A stretch of 64,000 bases of DNA from Thelonectria olida (taxonomy: Eukaryota; Ascomycota; Sordariomycetes; Hypocreales; Nectriaceae). Under the pieces are notes generated by a model, which did not search any database, had not been told where the DNA came from, and worked only from the letters and a program-made list of their open reading frames with translations. A program made the position numbers and the translations under genes. Shown here piece by piece: positions 45,403-57,215 of this stretch (positions within the stretch are counted from its first letter, which is position 1; every line of letters starts with the position of its first letter). The stretch spans positions 868,001 through 932,000 of the forward strand of contig JAGPYM010000002.1 of NCBI GenBank assembly GCA_020736575.1. The letters are read 5' to 3'.

Positions 45403-48400
45403 CTGGACACGAGGCAAACATTCGGGCAGGCCGGTAATTGAACTGGTCGTTGCTTTGATGAACGTCCCGGGCTATCGAAAAGTAAAATTTCACTCGTTGC
45501 TTTTGGTTGACTCTGAAGCGTCAGTAGTCTCCTGTTTGAGTTATGCGAAGTTTGATGAGACTTATTCACGTTTGAGACCGGGATAGTCGGTGGTCCAACC
45601 CCGATAGCATATTTGGTATTGAGCTCCTTGATGGCCACTTTGAAACCAAGCATCAATATCGCATCCCGCGAACCAAAAAAGTCAAAAAGAAACATACAAC
45701 ACCTGGCATTCGCTGGTCGTCACCGACCCAACTACTACTCAAGCACTCCTCAGTTTGACGCTCGGAGAGCAGACGGGATCCAGTACTTTCTAAGGGCTAT
45801 GGTCGTATGTGCTGGAGTTACGAGGTGGAGGGGTTCTTGAAGGCAGCGAGATGATTGTAAAACTAAAATTAGACAGGAACTGAAACACGGCATTGAGACG
45901 ACCGAAATGAGAGACATGAGACATGAGATGGGATGAAAATAAATTTGAAGGGAAAGGCAGGGAGACCCCGTCATGGTCGGAGTGCCAACTCAGGGAACGT
46001 AGACCAGATTCGGAGCGATCCAGTGGCAAGCGACGAGAAGGGCAACTGTTGGGCAGCGTTGGATCTCTATATGGACATGCAGGCAAGCAGGTTTACAAAA
46101 GCGGCTCAGCCTATGGGTGGCATCAATATATTAAGGTAATTACGTGGAAGGCAAATAACGTGGCCATGATGCGAAGGCATTCATACGTATCCGTACCTGA
46201 CCCAATATCCTTGGAAGAACCAATTCTGGCCCACTTCAATTTTTATCCGACAAGGATGTGAGAGACAATATCTGGGCTTAGGCTCCTCTTGTGGGTGATG
46301 ATACTGGGATTCAAAGCTTGATTATTCTGATGACTTTGTTAGGCACTATCATAATGCAAGAGCCTTTGAAACACGTACATTATAAGACGTTGGTGCACAC
46401 AGGAGTCTTGGATCACGAGGCCTCCCCGAAACAAAGACGCGTGATCATTTAGGAGAGACACGAGATGGGTATTCCATAGCCGCCCTTTGCCAAGTCTCAA
46501 GAGAAAATAAAAATTCGATTGCCCCAACGTCGTGTCCTGTGACTCGTGAGAATGAAAGGCGATGGGGTGCATGCATCTTTTGTCGAGCAGACGCCACGAT
46601 AAGCCACGGCTGCCACTCGGTCAGGCACTGACAAATGCTGGCGACGTCTTACAGCCAGTCAACGCACATTGGAAGCAAGCAGAGGCCAGCGGATTGGGCT
46701 TAGCAGGGGGCAGCAGTGGGCGCGGGGGACTGGGAGAGTGGGAGTTATGGAAATGACTAGGATCTAGACTGCGACGGCTGACGGGGCCCACGATGGCGCA
46801 AGGTCCGCAGGGCACCAGTCCAGGTGTGACAGTAGCAGGACGCCCGTTTGAGAATGGCTGGAGCCATGGCTGAACCCCTGAATCAAATCGATGCGAAAAA
46901 AAAAGCCCCGAGGAATGTTTTGTCCGCATTCCGGGGTGAGTTGGCGAGTTGGCGACGAAGTGAGGAAGTGAAGAATGAAAAGTCGAGGGGGGAGTCGGGA
47001 AGGGGAAGGCGAGGAAACATCAAGTCGGCAATAGAACGATCTACATATACATTATTTATTAAATTGCATACATTAGCCCTTACAGACGAGTATGACCACC
47101 TGCTTGTTTTGTATGTGGGAGGGGCTGGCTGATGACGGGCTCTGTCAGCTGCACGTACGAACAATACTTCGCGACCGTGATAGTGAGTGAGTGTGCCGTT
47201 GGGGGGTAAACAGGAAATCGAGGCTCCAAAGACGGCTTTCCACGGCGTACGTACCTGAAAGCCTCTCTCATGCCTCAAAGCTTACTACGTCCAATCCAAC
47301 TTAGTACCTGACGTAGGAATGTACAACACATGGCGATGGCACTTTGGTTGCCCCTTGTTTACTCCATGATGTGCCTCTCTAATTAGGTACCTAGGCAGCT
47401 CCTCTGCTTCCAAACAATCCCGGCTTCCATGTCCCACGTCGTCCACCTTGGTCCCGCTCCCTCCAACGTTCCACAACCAATGTCCCACCATCATCACCAT
47501 CACCACGTCTCTCTCCACTGCCAGCCCGCTTCAGCCCAGCCCTGCGGGTTTCGTGCTGTTGAGAGAGGACCAGGAATTGTCAATGCCCTCACTGACTGTC
47601 AATGCAACAATCAATTCCCTGCCCTGTTTTCTGATGGAGCGATTCCCTGATGCTACCTTGCCTCTAGCCACACCGAGACCCCCTCATTCATCACGGTACA
47701 GTAATTAGCACGGACTGTACCCGGCTTCTTGGAACACTTCACGGGGCCACCGACTTTTGTGTACATGCGAATATTGTGCCTCCTGCCTCCTGCCTCCACC
47801 CTTGACTCTGTTCGGGTTCCTGGGCGTGAGAGTGGCTGATGCTGATGAGAACCTTGGAGATTGGCATGGATATCTCAGCTCGGATTACTTTGTAGTTAAC
47901 CGTTGAAGCAAGCAGCAAGCAACACATCTCCAGTCTGCTATGTACCTCGAGTTATATTACCATTAACTTCCCTGCCTTGCACAGTGACGCCCAAAGCGAC
48001 ACAACGAAACACAGCCTTCCAACGAGGGAGTGTCAGGTAGCGTAGTAGCGTGCCTTGTTCAAGGGCCCGAACTAGTTCTCCCTTTGTGTCAAAAGACAAG
48101 ACACCGTCTATTCAGAGCTCTCGCACTTTTCTATTCTCTCTCCCCTCTCGTAACTTGCCCAAAGACTCCATACCTACCACCTCTATTCTCTTCCCCTCCT
48201 CCCCTTCAGACGCATCGCCCACGTTCCCACACCTTCCCCATGCCCCCAAGCGCGGGTAAGCGTGGTTGTCGTCGTCGCTGAGCGCCTGAGCCTTGCCGCC
48301 CCTGACGGAATCCCGAGCCGAACAAATATTCACACCAATCGCCAATTCTCCCCTTACTTGCGCTTTGCCTAACTTCACACACACTCGTTCGCTTGCTGGC

Positions 48401-48602
48401 AATCGACTCGCTCTGCCCGTTTCGCACCGCGTGAAACCCGCAATTCCAATCACAGGCCTGTCCTAGCTGTCTCGTTTCGTTCCGCCCACGCCCTTTGCAT
48501 ACCTAGAAGTCCAGCTCAGTCTACGCCGCCCGCCACTGCGGCAGAGCTCGCAACGCGAAGCAGGCCTGCGACGTCAGCAGCTGCCAGGCCCAGGGCTCCA
48601 AA
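45403..48602. other. 3.2-kb gap with the probable long leader of the RhoGAP gene
   Basis: No credible coding frame. The longest (46,883-47,278, -) lacks any motif. From about 47,950 to 48,600 the + strand is C/T-rich and likely belongs to the RhoGAP leader. A (CAT/CAC) run around 47,488-47,506 is minor low-complexity sequence. Confidence 0.45.
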
Positions 48603-51026
48603 ATGGGACGAAAGGCGGCACCGCAGCCGCTGGCTCTTCAGTCTGGTGCCGCGCTGCGCAGTGACGACCCGCCCACCGCTGAAACCACAACCACAAACAC
48701 AACCACCACCTCGTCCTCCCAGGGTCTCTCGCCCGCCGCCTCAAGATCACCCCGATCTCCCCGCTCGCCTTTCCACAGCCGCTTCTCGCCCTTGAGACCC
48801 CAGGCAAAGAAAGCTTCCCCTATAGCAGCCATCACACCCGCGACAGCCGCTGCTGCCAAGGACGAGCCTGCCAAACACGCGCCCTCGGATCTCTCCCTCG
48901 AAGAAGACGCCCCATCGCTTTATTCTTCTATTTCCTCAGCCATCGAGTCGCAGCCCACTCACGCCCCACCGCCCACCAGCAGCACCACGACGGCCACTAC
49001 GACGACGACCACCTCTTCGTCCTCAACGCAGCAACAGCACCAACCCGCCTCGACTGCGCCGCCCCAACCAGAGCCGAAGAAGGGAACAAAGAACGGCTTC
49101 TTTCATTTCAGCAAACCATCCAAGTCCTTTGGTCACCCCCCGCCTCATGTGCACCAGCAGCCCCGCAAGGACTCCGAGCCGCGAAACCAGATGATGTCGA
49201 GAGGTAATGATGGGCCCGGCCGGCCGAGACACGGAGGTATGTAATAAATACGGTTCAAACCTTGAGTGTTGGCCTAAGGGGTGTTTGGCCCGCCTCCCCC
49301 TTAGCAACCCTCTTGTCGCTGTCTTGGGTTACAGCCGCTAATATTCTTGCCTTTTTCACAGATCCCTCTTACTCGGAGCACTCACTCCACAAGCCTCCGT
49401 CCACCGATCCTCTGCGAAGCGATTTGTCCGTATCATCTGCTGGCGACCCAGACACCGCATCGCCCCAGTCGACGAAGAAGGCCAAACCAAAGGCCTTTGG
49501 CCGTCTCCATCGCTCACGATCCAACCGTGATAAGGGAGGTACCAGCCCAGAGTTGAAGGAGTTGAAACCCATCCCTGTCCCGGCCCACGTTCCCGCCCAC
49601 GTCTACGGAAACGAACCCGAACTGCATCTCAACTCTGTTCCTTTGAGGACCGCCCCTCTGAACCCAGATCGATCTTTCAGAGACATGATGGGCTCCGCCG
49701 TGCGGAATCGATCTGAGGATCGGGCCCCCCATCGAGATTCGTCTGCGACCCGAGAGCACCGCCGCGACAAGGAATCCAGAACCCAGCCATCCTCTTTGAG
49801 AGAGTCTGGGGGCTCTGCTTTCCTCAGTAACCTCAAGAGCTCATCGACACGAGCCGCCGACTTGTTCAGCAAAAATTTCTTGGGGAAAAGCGGAAGGGGT
49901 GGCGGTCAATCAGATAGGGATGCTATCGACGACGAGAATTACCAGATCAAGGTTCTCAACTTGCCTCTGGTCGAGCAGACGCGCTTGACTAGGATTTCCA
50001 AGCGGCTCGAGGATTCAAGAGATAAGACGGAATTCTGGATGCCAGCCTTCCCCTGGAGAGCAATCGATTACCTGAACTACAAGGGATGTGAGGTCGAAGG
50101 TCTCTACCGGGTTCCTGGAAGCGGACCTCAGATTAAGAAGTATCAGAGAAAGTTTGACGAGCGTGAGTTATCGCCACTTCCCCAAGACTAAGTACGGTCG
50201 ATCTAACTAGGCAGCAGAGTACGATGTGAATCTTTTCGAGGACCATGACCTCTACGATATCAACATCATCGGTTCGATGCTCAAGGCATGGCTAAGGGAG
50301 CTACCCGATGAGCTATTTCCGAAAGCTGCACAGGATCGCATCGCTCGAGAATGTTCAGGTGCAGATGAGGTTCCTGAGCTGTTGATTGAAGAGCTTTCAA
50401 ACCTCTCTCCATTCAATTACTACCTTCTTTTCGCCATCACCTGCCATCTCAGTCTCCTTCTCGCACATTCCGACAAGAACAAGATGGATTTTAGGAATCT
50501 CTGTATCTGTTTCCAGCCGTGCATGAAGATCGACGCCTTCTGTTTCAAGTTTCTGGTTTGCGACTGGCGGGACTGTTGGAGAGGATGCAAGAACGAGGGC
50601 AAGTACATCGAGGACGAATACATGCTCTTCGACCAGCCCCCACCACGAGGCATCGCGGAGCCACAGAAGCCCAGAGCCCAAGACTCTGACAATGAGCGAC
50701 ATCACCTCTCGTCATCTGATAGTAGCAAGGTATCAGCTGGTTTTAGCTCACCGCCTGATCAGAAGGCAAGACCAAAAAAAAAACCCATCCCACACTCGAA
50801 CTCCAACGGGAGCGTCGTATCAACTAACTCGTCAATTTCTCGAACTGCACCAAAACTGACGCTACCGACTGAGCGTGAACTACGCGAACCACGCGAACCA
50901 CGCGAACCACGCGAACCACGCGAGCCAGCTAGGGGACATGAAGAGCAAGAAGGGGAACGGAAACCAGAACGACGAGACCTCAGGCCTCTGTCGCCCATCA
51001 AACCACTCTCGCCTATGGGATTCTAA
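48603..51026 (+). CDS. RhoGAP-domain protein
   Basis: A probable GTPase-activating protein for a Rho-family GTPase, acting on polarity, actin or wall integrity. Exons: 48603-49236, 49362-50162 and 50218-51026, giving 747 aa. The first 370 residues are low-complexity (Thr, Ser, Pro, Gln runs) and probably disordered. The RhoGAP domain covers about 410-570: the Arg finger lies at Arg460 in EVEGLYRVPGSG, then LYDINIIGSMLKAWLRELPD, then FNYYLLFAITCHLSLL, and finally NLCICFQPC where the family usually has NLA-x3-P. Intron 2 falls inside the domain and restores FDEQYDVNLF. The C-terminal tail is charged and carries five REP tripeptide repeats. The exact subclass is not settled; a Sac7/Bag7-like or ARHGAP-like assignment would need a tree. 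Confidence 0.92.
50883..50927 (+). repeat. Five copies of a 9-bp tandem repeat coding Arg-Glu-Pro
   Basis: The unit CGCGAACCA occurs five times in a row, the last copy with one substitution, inside the RhoGAP C-terminal tail. It encodes REP x5 and stays in frame whatever the copy number. Confidence 0.97.
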
Positions 51027-51797
51027 ATGGCGTCTCTCGACTGGTCGGGAAGCCATTTCCCCTTTTCGCACTAACACGCTCGTGGAGCTGTTTATTCATG
51101 ATTTCAACTTTAACCGACTTACGACGTCATGCCTTTTATGACTGTTTCTTATTTATAACTTCGAACCATACTCGCTCGCTTATTCTTCCCGAACTACTAC
51201 GCCATTTTGGAGCAAATGCATCAAGTCTTGTTTCACTATTTGGGATACCCAATCATCGTATTCATGGAGGATGGCTGGCTTGGCACTCTTCGCGCAGGAC
51301 CTGATCACAACAGGTACGCGATGTCGAGCGTTTTCAGTTTCGTGGGATTTGTGTTATGGGAACACTTGCTTTTTATGTTTTGGTGTATGGGAGGAGCTTT
51401 CACATTAGAGAGGCGATGGGAGAGGAAGAGACTGATTATGGCAGAAAATGGCGATTCTTAGTTGTATTTTGGTTCCATTTCTTGGCGTCTCATTCCTATT
51501 CTCCTTCTTATATCTGGCTTAGGGAGGTTGGCGGTGTACAACAGCAAGGTGCATGAATGTACAGGGGAATTAATCTAGGAGTTGGTAGTCATTGGGGACA
51601 TGCGAGAGATAGTACGCAATAAGGGCGTAGCGGATTCTTGTTATTTCCAAGTTGCACGTCTTATCCTCCCCGTCCATCTACATTCATAGCCTTTTTGATG
51701 TCTGATTCGTAAACGCCTGACCCTGAACGCCCGCAGTCATGTATGTACACTAGACTACCGTGAAAAAGGACCCTTCTCAGCAACCCATCCATGGCTT
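51027..51797. other. Convergent intergenic region
   Basis: A spacer of 771 bp between RhoGAP and RRS1 3' ends. No credible coding frame. Presumed 3' UTRs. Confidence 0.5.
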
Positions 51798-52382
51798 TCA
51801 AGCCTTGCGGGAGGCGACTCTGTCGTTCTTTCGCATCTTGCGCTCGTTGCGCTTGACCCTCTCTTTGCGTTCCCTGCGGCCGTCTCCTCGGATACTGGTT
51901 CCCTCTTTGCGTGTTCTCTCGTCCTCCGGGTTGACCTCGACACACCAGTCGTCCTCACCCTTTTTATTCAGGGCCTGGTATCCCCACTTGCGCTTCCACT
52001 CTCCGGTCGCCTCGTCAAAGGCGAGGTTGCGGCGCTGCTCGCGCGTCTTGGGCTTGATGCCCTTCTTGGCGGCGAAGCGCTCCCACTTGGTCGGGGGCTT
52101 GGGCACGGGGACGGGCTTTTCGCGGGGGAGGCGGGTGCTGGGCTGGGGCAGCGAGAGGAGGACGCCGTCGGCCGTCGAGGTCAGCGGGCACGTCGTTAGG
52201 AGCTGGTTGATGAGGGATTGGGCGCCGTCGCGGGCAAGTTCGGCAAGGGACTGTTCGAGCTGAGAGTGGTCGAGCTCAACGGGGTTGGGGTCTTCGGCCA
52301 TGAGGTGGCCGAGATCGAAGGTGTAGGGCGTCGGCTTGTCGACTGCGACAGGCAGCTTGGGCTTTGAGCCTGGGAGAGACAT
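51798..52382 (-). CDS. rrs1: Ribosome biogenesis regulatory protein RRS1
   Basis: A nucleolar assembly factor of the large ribosomal subunit. With Rpf2 it brings the 5S RNP into pre-60S particles. A single exon of 194 aa (yeast 203). The N-terminal part has the family pattern DKPTPYTFDLGHLMAEDPNP, the middle has LPREKPVPVPKPPTKWERFA with KKGIKPKTREQRRN, then EWKRKWGYQALNK. The tail is Lys/Arg-rich (RRERKERVKRNERKMRKND), suited to rRNA contact and nucleolar retention. The start is set at the Met of MSLPGSKPK because the open frame upstream to 52,535 is Asn/Tyr-rich and unlike the family. Head to head with mS29. Confidence 0.95.
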   Translation of the reverse strand: MSLPGSKPKLPVAVDKPTPYTFDLGHLMAEDPNPVELDHSQLEQSLAELARDGAQSLINQLLTTCPLTSTADGVLLSLPQPSTRLPREKPVPVPKPPTKWERFAAKKGIKPKTREQRRNLAFDEATGEWKRKWGYQALNKKGEDDWCVEVNPEDERTRKEGTSIRGDGRRERKERVKRNERKMRKNDRVASRKA

Positions 52383-52839
52383 TGTGTGGTTGGAGGTGTG
52401 AAAGCGAGGAGAATTGGTGATTATCGAAACGAGAATAATTGAAAAGGGGTATCGTCGCGGGTCTTGAGAATTGCGTAGGTTGAAACGACTAGAATAATCC
52501 AACTTTCCTTCGTTTTGCTGGTTGGTTGTCTTCAACTTTTTTTCGACTTCTTCTTTTTTTGCTAATCGATAAGAGAGTCGTCGTCGGAGCGGTGGACGAC
52601 GGTTTTTCCGAGGCTCACACTAGGGACCAATCAGAGCGGTTCTAGAGCCATATCCATCCCTGTCACCTGGGGGTGTGTCGTTAATCCTCGAGATTTTCGT
52701 CCCATCGAACCTCACAGCTCCAGACGACCGAGAGAACAGCCTGCTCAACCGGCCCAATTGGCGCCAATGCGACGATCGACGACCTTCTAATCGACACAAT
52801 TCCGAGGGCGTTCCCTCCCGACATTTCGATCCTGCAGTC
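52383..52839. promoter_or_regulatory. Bidirectional promoter region, rrs1 / mS29
   Basis: The 457 bp between the two divergent start codons contains T-rich tracts (about 52,535-52,560) near the middle, typical of open fungal promoters. Both genes serve translation (cytosolic 60S assembly, mitochondrial 28S), so common control is plausible. No exact PAC element (GCGATGAG) is seen. Confidence 0.4.
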
Positions 52840-54281
52840 ATGGCGTCCGCAAACTCGCTGCGGTGCCTTATGCGGCCCTCCATCCCTAGGGCGCCTCGCA
52901 TCCAGCCATTGATGCTCGCCGCCACAGCTCCCTTCTCGACCAGCTCCTCCCTCGCTGCCTCTGCGCCGCCCTCCGTCAAGAGCCGAAGAGACCTGCCGGC
53001 GAAGCAGAAGAAGTCGTACAAGAAGAAGGCCAACGTCGTCTCTGTCAGGAAACCCAACCCCGGCGAGCGAAAGGCTTTCCGAAAGCGCATCCAGCTCAGC
53101 AACAACAGTGCGCTGCCCGTTAGTGGCCTCAGTACACTGGATGCTACGAACATGGCCCGAGAAGATAGTGCTGGAAAGGTCTTTGCCATTCCGGATCAGG
53201 TTGTGGACCAGCTCCGTGCCCTCGAGGCCTTCAAGACGACGCAAACATGGAACCTGTTCCGCAGGCCTCACGTGCTGCTACGGAAAGAGACGACCGAACT
53301 GATCAAGAAGCTCGAGGATTCCGCTGCCAAGAAGGAAGCCCTCAAGTGTGTCTTGACTGGTACCAAGCTGTCCGGAAAGAGCATGGCTATGCTCCAGGCC
53401 ATGGCATATGCTCTCCTGAACAACTGGGTCGTCTTCCACATTCCCGAAGGTAGGATGTATCGCCTTCAGTCGTACGCAACACAAGCTCTAACCCTCTACC
53501 AGGCCAGGATCTTACCAATGGAAATACCGAGTATTCGCCCATCGCCGATACTGTGCCTATGCAGTTCGCCCAGCCCGTGTACTGCCTGAAGATGATCCAG
53601 AACATCTACAGGGCTAACCGGGCCGTTCTTGAGAAGCTGCACCTTGAGAGAGATTGGTCACGCTTCACCAGCTTGAAGCAGGGCGCCACCCTTGCCGACC
53701 TAGCCCTCAGCGCCAAGGAAGCCGAGTATGCTTGGCCAACACTTCTGGCATTGTGGACGGAGCTCACCCTTCCCGGCCGTCCTCCTGTCCTATTTGCCGT
53801 GGACGGATTGGCCCACATCAACAAGATCAGCGAGTACCGCGATCCCTCGTTCAATGAGGTTCATTCCCACGACCTCTCCCTTGTGCGCATGTTCATTGAT
53901 GCTCTCTCGGGCAAGACTGCCCTGCCCAACGGCGGTGCCGTCCTCGGTGTCACCTCTGAGAACAACACCTACAAGCACCCCTCTCAGGAGCTCGTCCTGT
54001 CCCAGCTTGAGGCTGGCCAGGCCGGCAAATTCGTCCCCAGGCCTAACCCGTACGAGCGAAAGTACGACGAGCGGGTGTACGAGGCCCTCAAGAACAGCTG
54101 GGTTCTCCGTCTCGAGGGCGTCTCCAAGGACGAGGCGAGGGCTTTGATGGAGTACTGGGGGGCCAGTGGGTTAGTCCGCAACATTGTCAACTCGCGGACC
54201 ATCTCTGAGAAGTGGACTGTGGGAGGACACGGGATTGTGGGCGAGATGGAGCGGGCGACCTTGTTGCAGATGAGGATGTAA
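52840..54281 (+). CDS. Mitochondrial ribosomal protein mS29 (DAP3)
   Basis: A GTP-binding protein of the mitochondrial small ribosomal subunit. Exons: 52840-53449 and 53503-54281, giving 462 aa. The N-terminus is Arg/Ser/Ala-rich with few acids (SLRCLMRPSIPRAPRIQP, then APFSTSSSLAA), consistent with a matrix targeting peptide cut near residue 35-45. The P-loop TGTKLSGKS lies at about residues 173-181. The DAP3 signature HIPEGQDLTNGNTEY is rebuilt across the 53-nt intron. Later elements are PVLFAVDGLAHIN (Walker B-like), HDLSLVRMFIDALSG and YERKYDERVYEAL. The start 52840 is the first Met that leaves a proper presequence. The open frame continues upstream only into the promoter. Confidence 0.94.
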
Positions 54282-54546
54282 ATGTATTGTAAACTGTACT
54301 ATACCGGTGTCTGTAGAACCAAAAGACCATGTACCAGCTAGCCAGCCCCCTCTACTTCATTGTGCATTATTGGCAAGATGATGGACTTCAAGTTGTGGAT
54401 TATCATGTGTGATTGCTAGCTACATTGTATCATAACTAATTGTCGACGGTATTTACCAGACGATCAAATCTCCTCTACCCTGAAAATACCGAAAACGCCA
54501 GACCGAGTTACGTGAAGACCTCCACCCTGTTACATGTCCAATTCTC

Positions 54547-57215
54547 TTAGAAGTCTACCTCAATGTCAAGGTCCTCAGGGTCAGTAGTGACAAACACCAA
54601 TCTCGCGCCATTGCCAGTCGTTTGCCAGACCTGTGAAGGGCAGTTAGCATCAAGAAACTTATAAGCACCGAGACATGCAAACTTACATCGAGAGTAGTGT
54701 ACTCCTCCAAAGCGTTCATCCACTGGTCTTCTGTGAAGCCCTTGGCAATGACACGTTCCTTGACCTTCCTCAAACTTAGCTCAACACCAAGCTCATCTTC
54801 ATCCTGAGCATCATCGGGACGGCAGGCACCGGTATCAGCCAGGGCCTTGACCAGGTTGTAGATTCTGCTGCTGGCGTTCAGACCACGTCGGTTGTTGCCC
54901 AGGTCGTTGTTGAGACTCTCCTTGCTTGCCTCGACCAGGCGCAGAGCCTCGTCAACATCATCCTGGGAGACCTCGTTGCTGAAACGTAGACGAGCTAGAG
55001 CTTGTGCAAGACGGACAACACCAAGCAGAGTACGGGGAGTCGTGTGTGTAAATTGCTTGCCCTTCTTCTCAGCGCGTTGTTGTTGGTCTCGCATTCGGAC
55101 GTATGTCTTGATCATATACTCCGAACAGGCTTCAGGAACGACAGGCCGGTACGTACGAGCCTGGGCAACATATGAGCGCACCTCGTGGGGACTGAAGACG
55201 ACGTTGTCGGTACCAAGGTCGGGATGGCGGCTGTTCATGTGCACGAAAGCAACGTGCTTGGCAAGCTGCTCATCCGTCTCGCGAGTGGGGGTATCAAGAA
55301 GCAAGAACAGAATATCGAAACGAGACAAGAGAGCAGCAGGGAGATTGATGTTCTCTACAGGGGAGATGCGGGGGTTGTATCTTCCGTAGATAGGATTGGC
55401 GGCAGCAAGAATCGAGGTGCGGGCGTTGAGGGTGGTCGAGATTCCGGCCTTGGATATGGAGATGGTCTGCTGTTCCATGACTTCATGAATGGCAGTGCGG
55501 TCGTTGTCGTCCATCTTGTCGAACTCATCGATACAGCAGATTCCGTTGTCAGCAAGAACCAGCGCACCACCTTCAAGGACCATCTCGTCTGTGACGGGAT
55601 CACGCATAACAGCGGCAGTGAGACCGACGCCACTGCTACCACGACCGGAAGTGTAAACACCGCGTGGGGCGACCTTGGAAATGTACTTGAGAAGCTGAGA
55701 TTTGGCAACACCAGGATCACCCATCAGGCAAACGTTAATGTCACCACGGATCTTCATTCCGTCACCCATCTCCTTGGTGACACCACCAATGAGCAAAAGC
55801 AGAAGAGCCTTCTTGACATCAAGATGTCCGTAAATCTCGGGGGCGATTGACTTGGCCAGAAGCTCGTACACCTGGCCGCTCTGTCGATATCTTTCAATTC
55901 GGCGGACCAACGTGGGATCGATAATCATCTCGCTGTATGCCTTCTTGTGTTGCATAATATGGTGAGCCTCAACATAGGTATCGGTCAACAGGCCTGCTTT
56001 CATGGCTTTGAACCCAGTGTAGGGAGTGGGAAGGAAGATGCCGGAAATATCTACCACATCACCGGGGTTGATCTGTCGAACGAGAGTGCCGTAGCAGAGC
56101 ACCGTGAGACTTCGAGGAATCTGACCGATGGGAACTTGTTCTGCCATCTCTTGAACCTTGACCTCCTGAAACGGCAGGAACTTAGAAGCTCGCGAAGATG
56201 GGTTCAATTGACCCCTAGACTGGTTCGCCTTGCAGTCTTCGGATGGACACATGCTCAAAGGGCCGTATTGTTTGTCGGAGATAGGCTGGAAGATCTCGCA
56301 GCCACATCGATCACAGGTGTATGCGCTGACTTGGACCACAGGCTTCACGTCGGAAACTCGAGTTGCGATGGCCCGAACTGTGATTAGACGACCCAAGTGC
56401 TCGCCGCGGACCTGTCGAACGGCTAACGCTTTCGTGGCATGGCCGGTGGTGCTTGATCGAGGCTTGAAAACGAGAGTGTATCGCCGTGTAAGCTCGGCGG
56501 GGAACTTATCATCCTCAACAGTAGGATCTCGGTCTGCAGCGTCTTGAAGCTCTCGGTTTCTAGCCTGACGTCGGGCCATCAGAACGTCCAACACATCATC
56601 CTTGAAGCTATGGCTTTATTAGTGGTATTTCAGACGAATATGTTCGGGAGAAGCTCACGTAACGTCCATACTAGGCGCTGGCATCACTTCGTCCACGGCT
56701 CTTGAGACGATGTCGACGTAGTGCTTGGTGTTTACTTCGATGGAGTTAAGAAGCCTGAGGTTTTCTTCATCGCCCATTACTTGCTCCCACTAAAGTCTGT
56801 CAGCAAGCCGTTGACTCGTGTTCAGAGTCAGATCAAGTACCTTCCACAAATCGTCGAGATCTATCGTCATTTCGTCAATTGTCCGGTCGGCGAGTTGCTG
56901 CAACATGTCCTTGTATTTGTACTGAGGCTCTCTTCTGCGCTCCTTCTCCTGGCGACGGCGTTCGGCCGACTCCTCGTCCTCGTCCATGAAATCATAGTCG
57001 TCGTCGAGCTCGTCCTCGTTAATAGTAATGTTGCCAAGGGCGGTCGTGATTGTCTGCTCAGGCGACGTTTTGAAATCTTGCAGGAAAACCTCGAAAGCCT
57101 CTGTTGTCGGATTAGCGCTGTAGAACATAGAGCAATTGCGCCGCAGCGGCTGAAGCCAATACTCACTCTGCTGCTTGTCGTAGCTGACGGGAGCTTTGAA
57201 TTCGCGCAGCGCCAT
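54547..57215 (-). CDS. mcm7: DNA replication licensing factor MCM7
   Basis: A subunit of the MCM2-7 replicative helicase. Minus-strand exons: 57215-57167, 57100-56841, 56789-56659, 56607-54687 and 54630-54547, giving 814 aa. The N-terminal exons read [16 protein letters not shown], then [17 protein letters not shown], as in fungal MCM7. A zinc-binding site C-x2-C...C-x4-C starts at about residue 244 (CDRCG, CPSEDC). The ATPase has Walker [10 protein letters not shown] at about 442-450, Walker B in CCIDEFDKM and the arginine finger in LLSRFD. The C-terminal winged-helix region follows, and a 27-codon last exon ends in a Glu/Asp-rich tip. Cell-cycle-type promoter elements lie 208-264 bp upstream. 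Confidence 0.97.

Noticed and set aside
46883..47278. 131-codon minus-strand frame in the 3.2-kb gap
   Set aside because: No recognisable motif and no conserved-looking segment; falls in a mixed-composition intergenic region.
51798..52535. 245-aa version of RRS1 starting further upstream
   Set aside because: The extra 51 residues are Asn/Tyr/Ser-rich and unlike RRS1; the Met at 52382 matches the family N-terminus.
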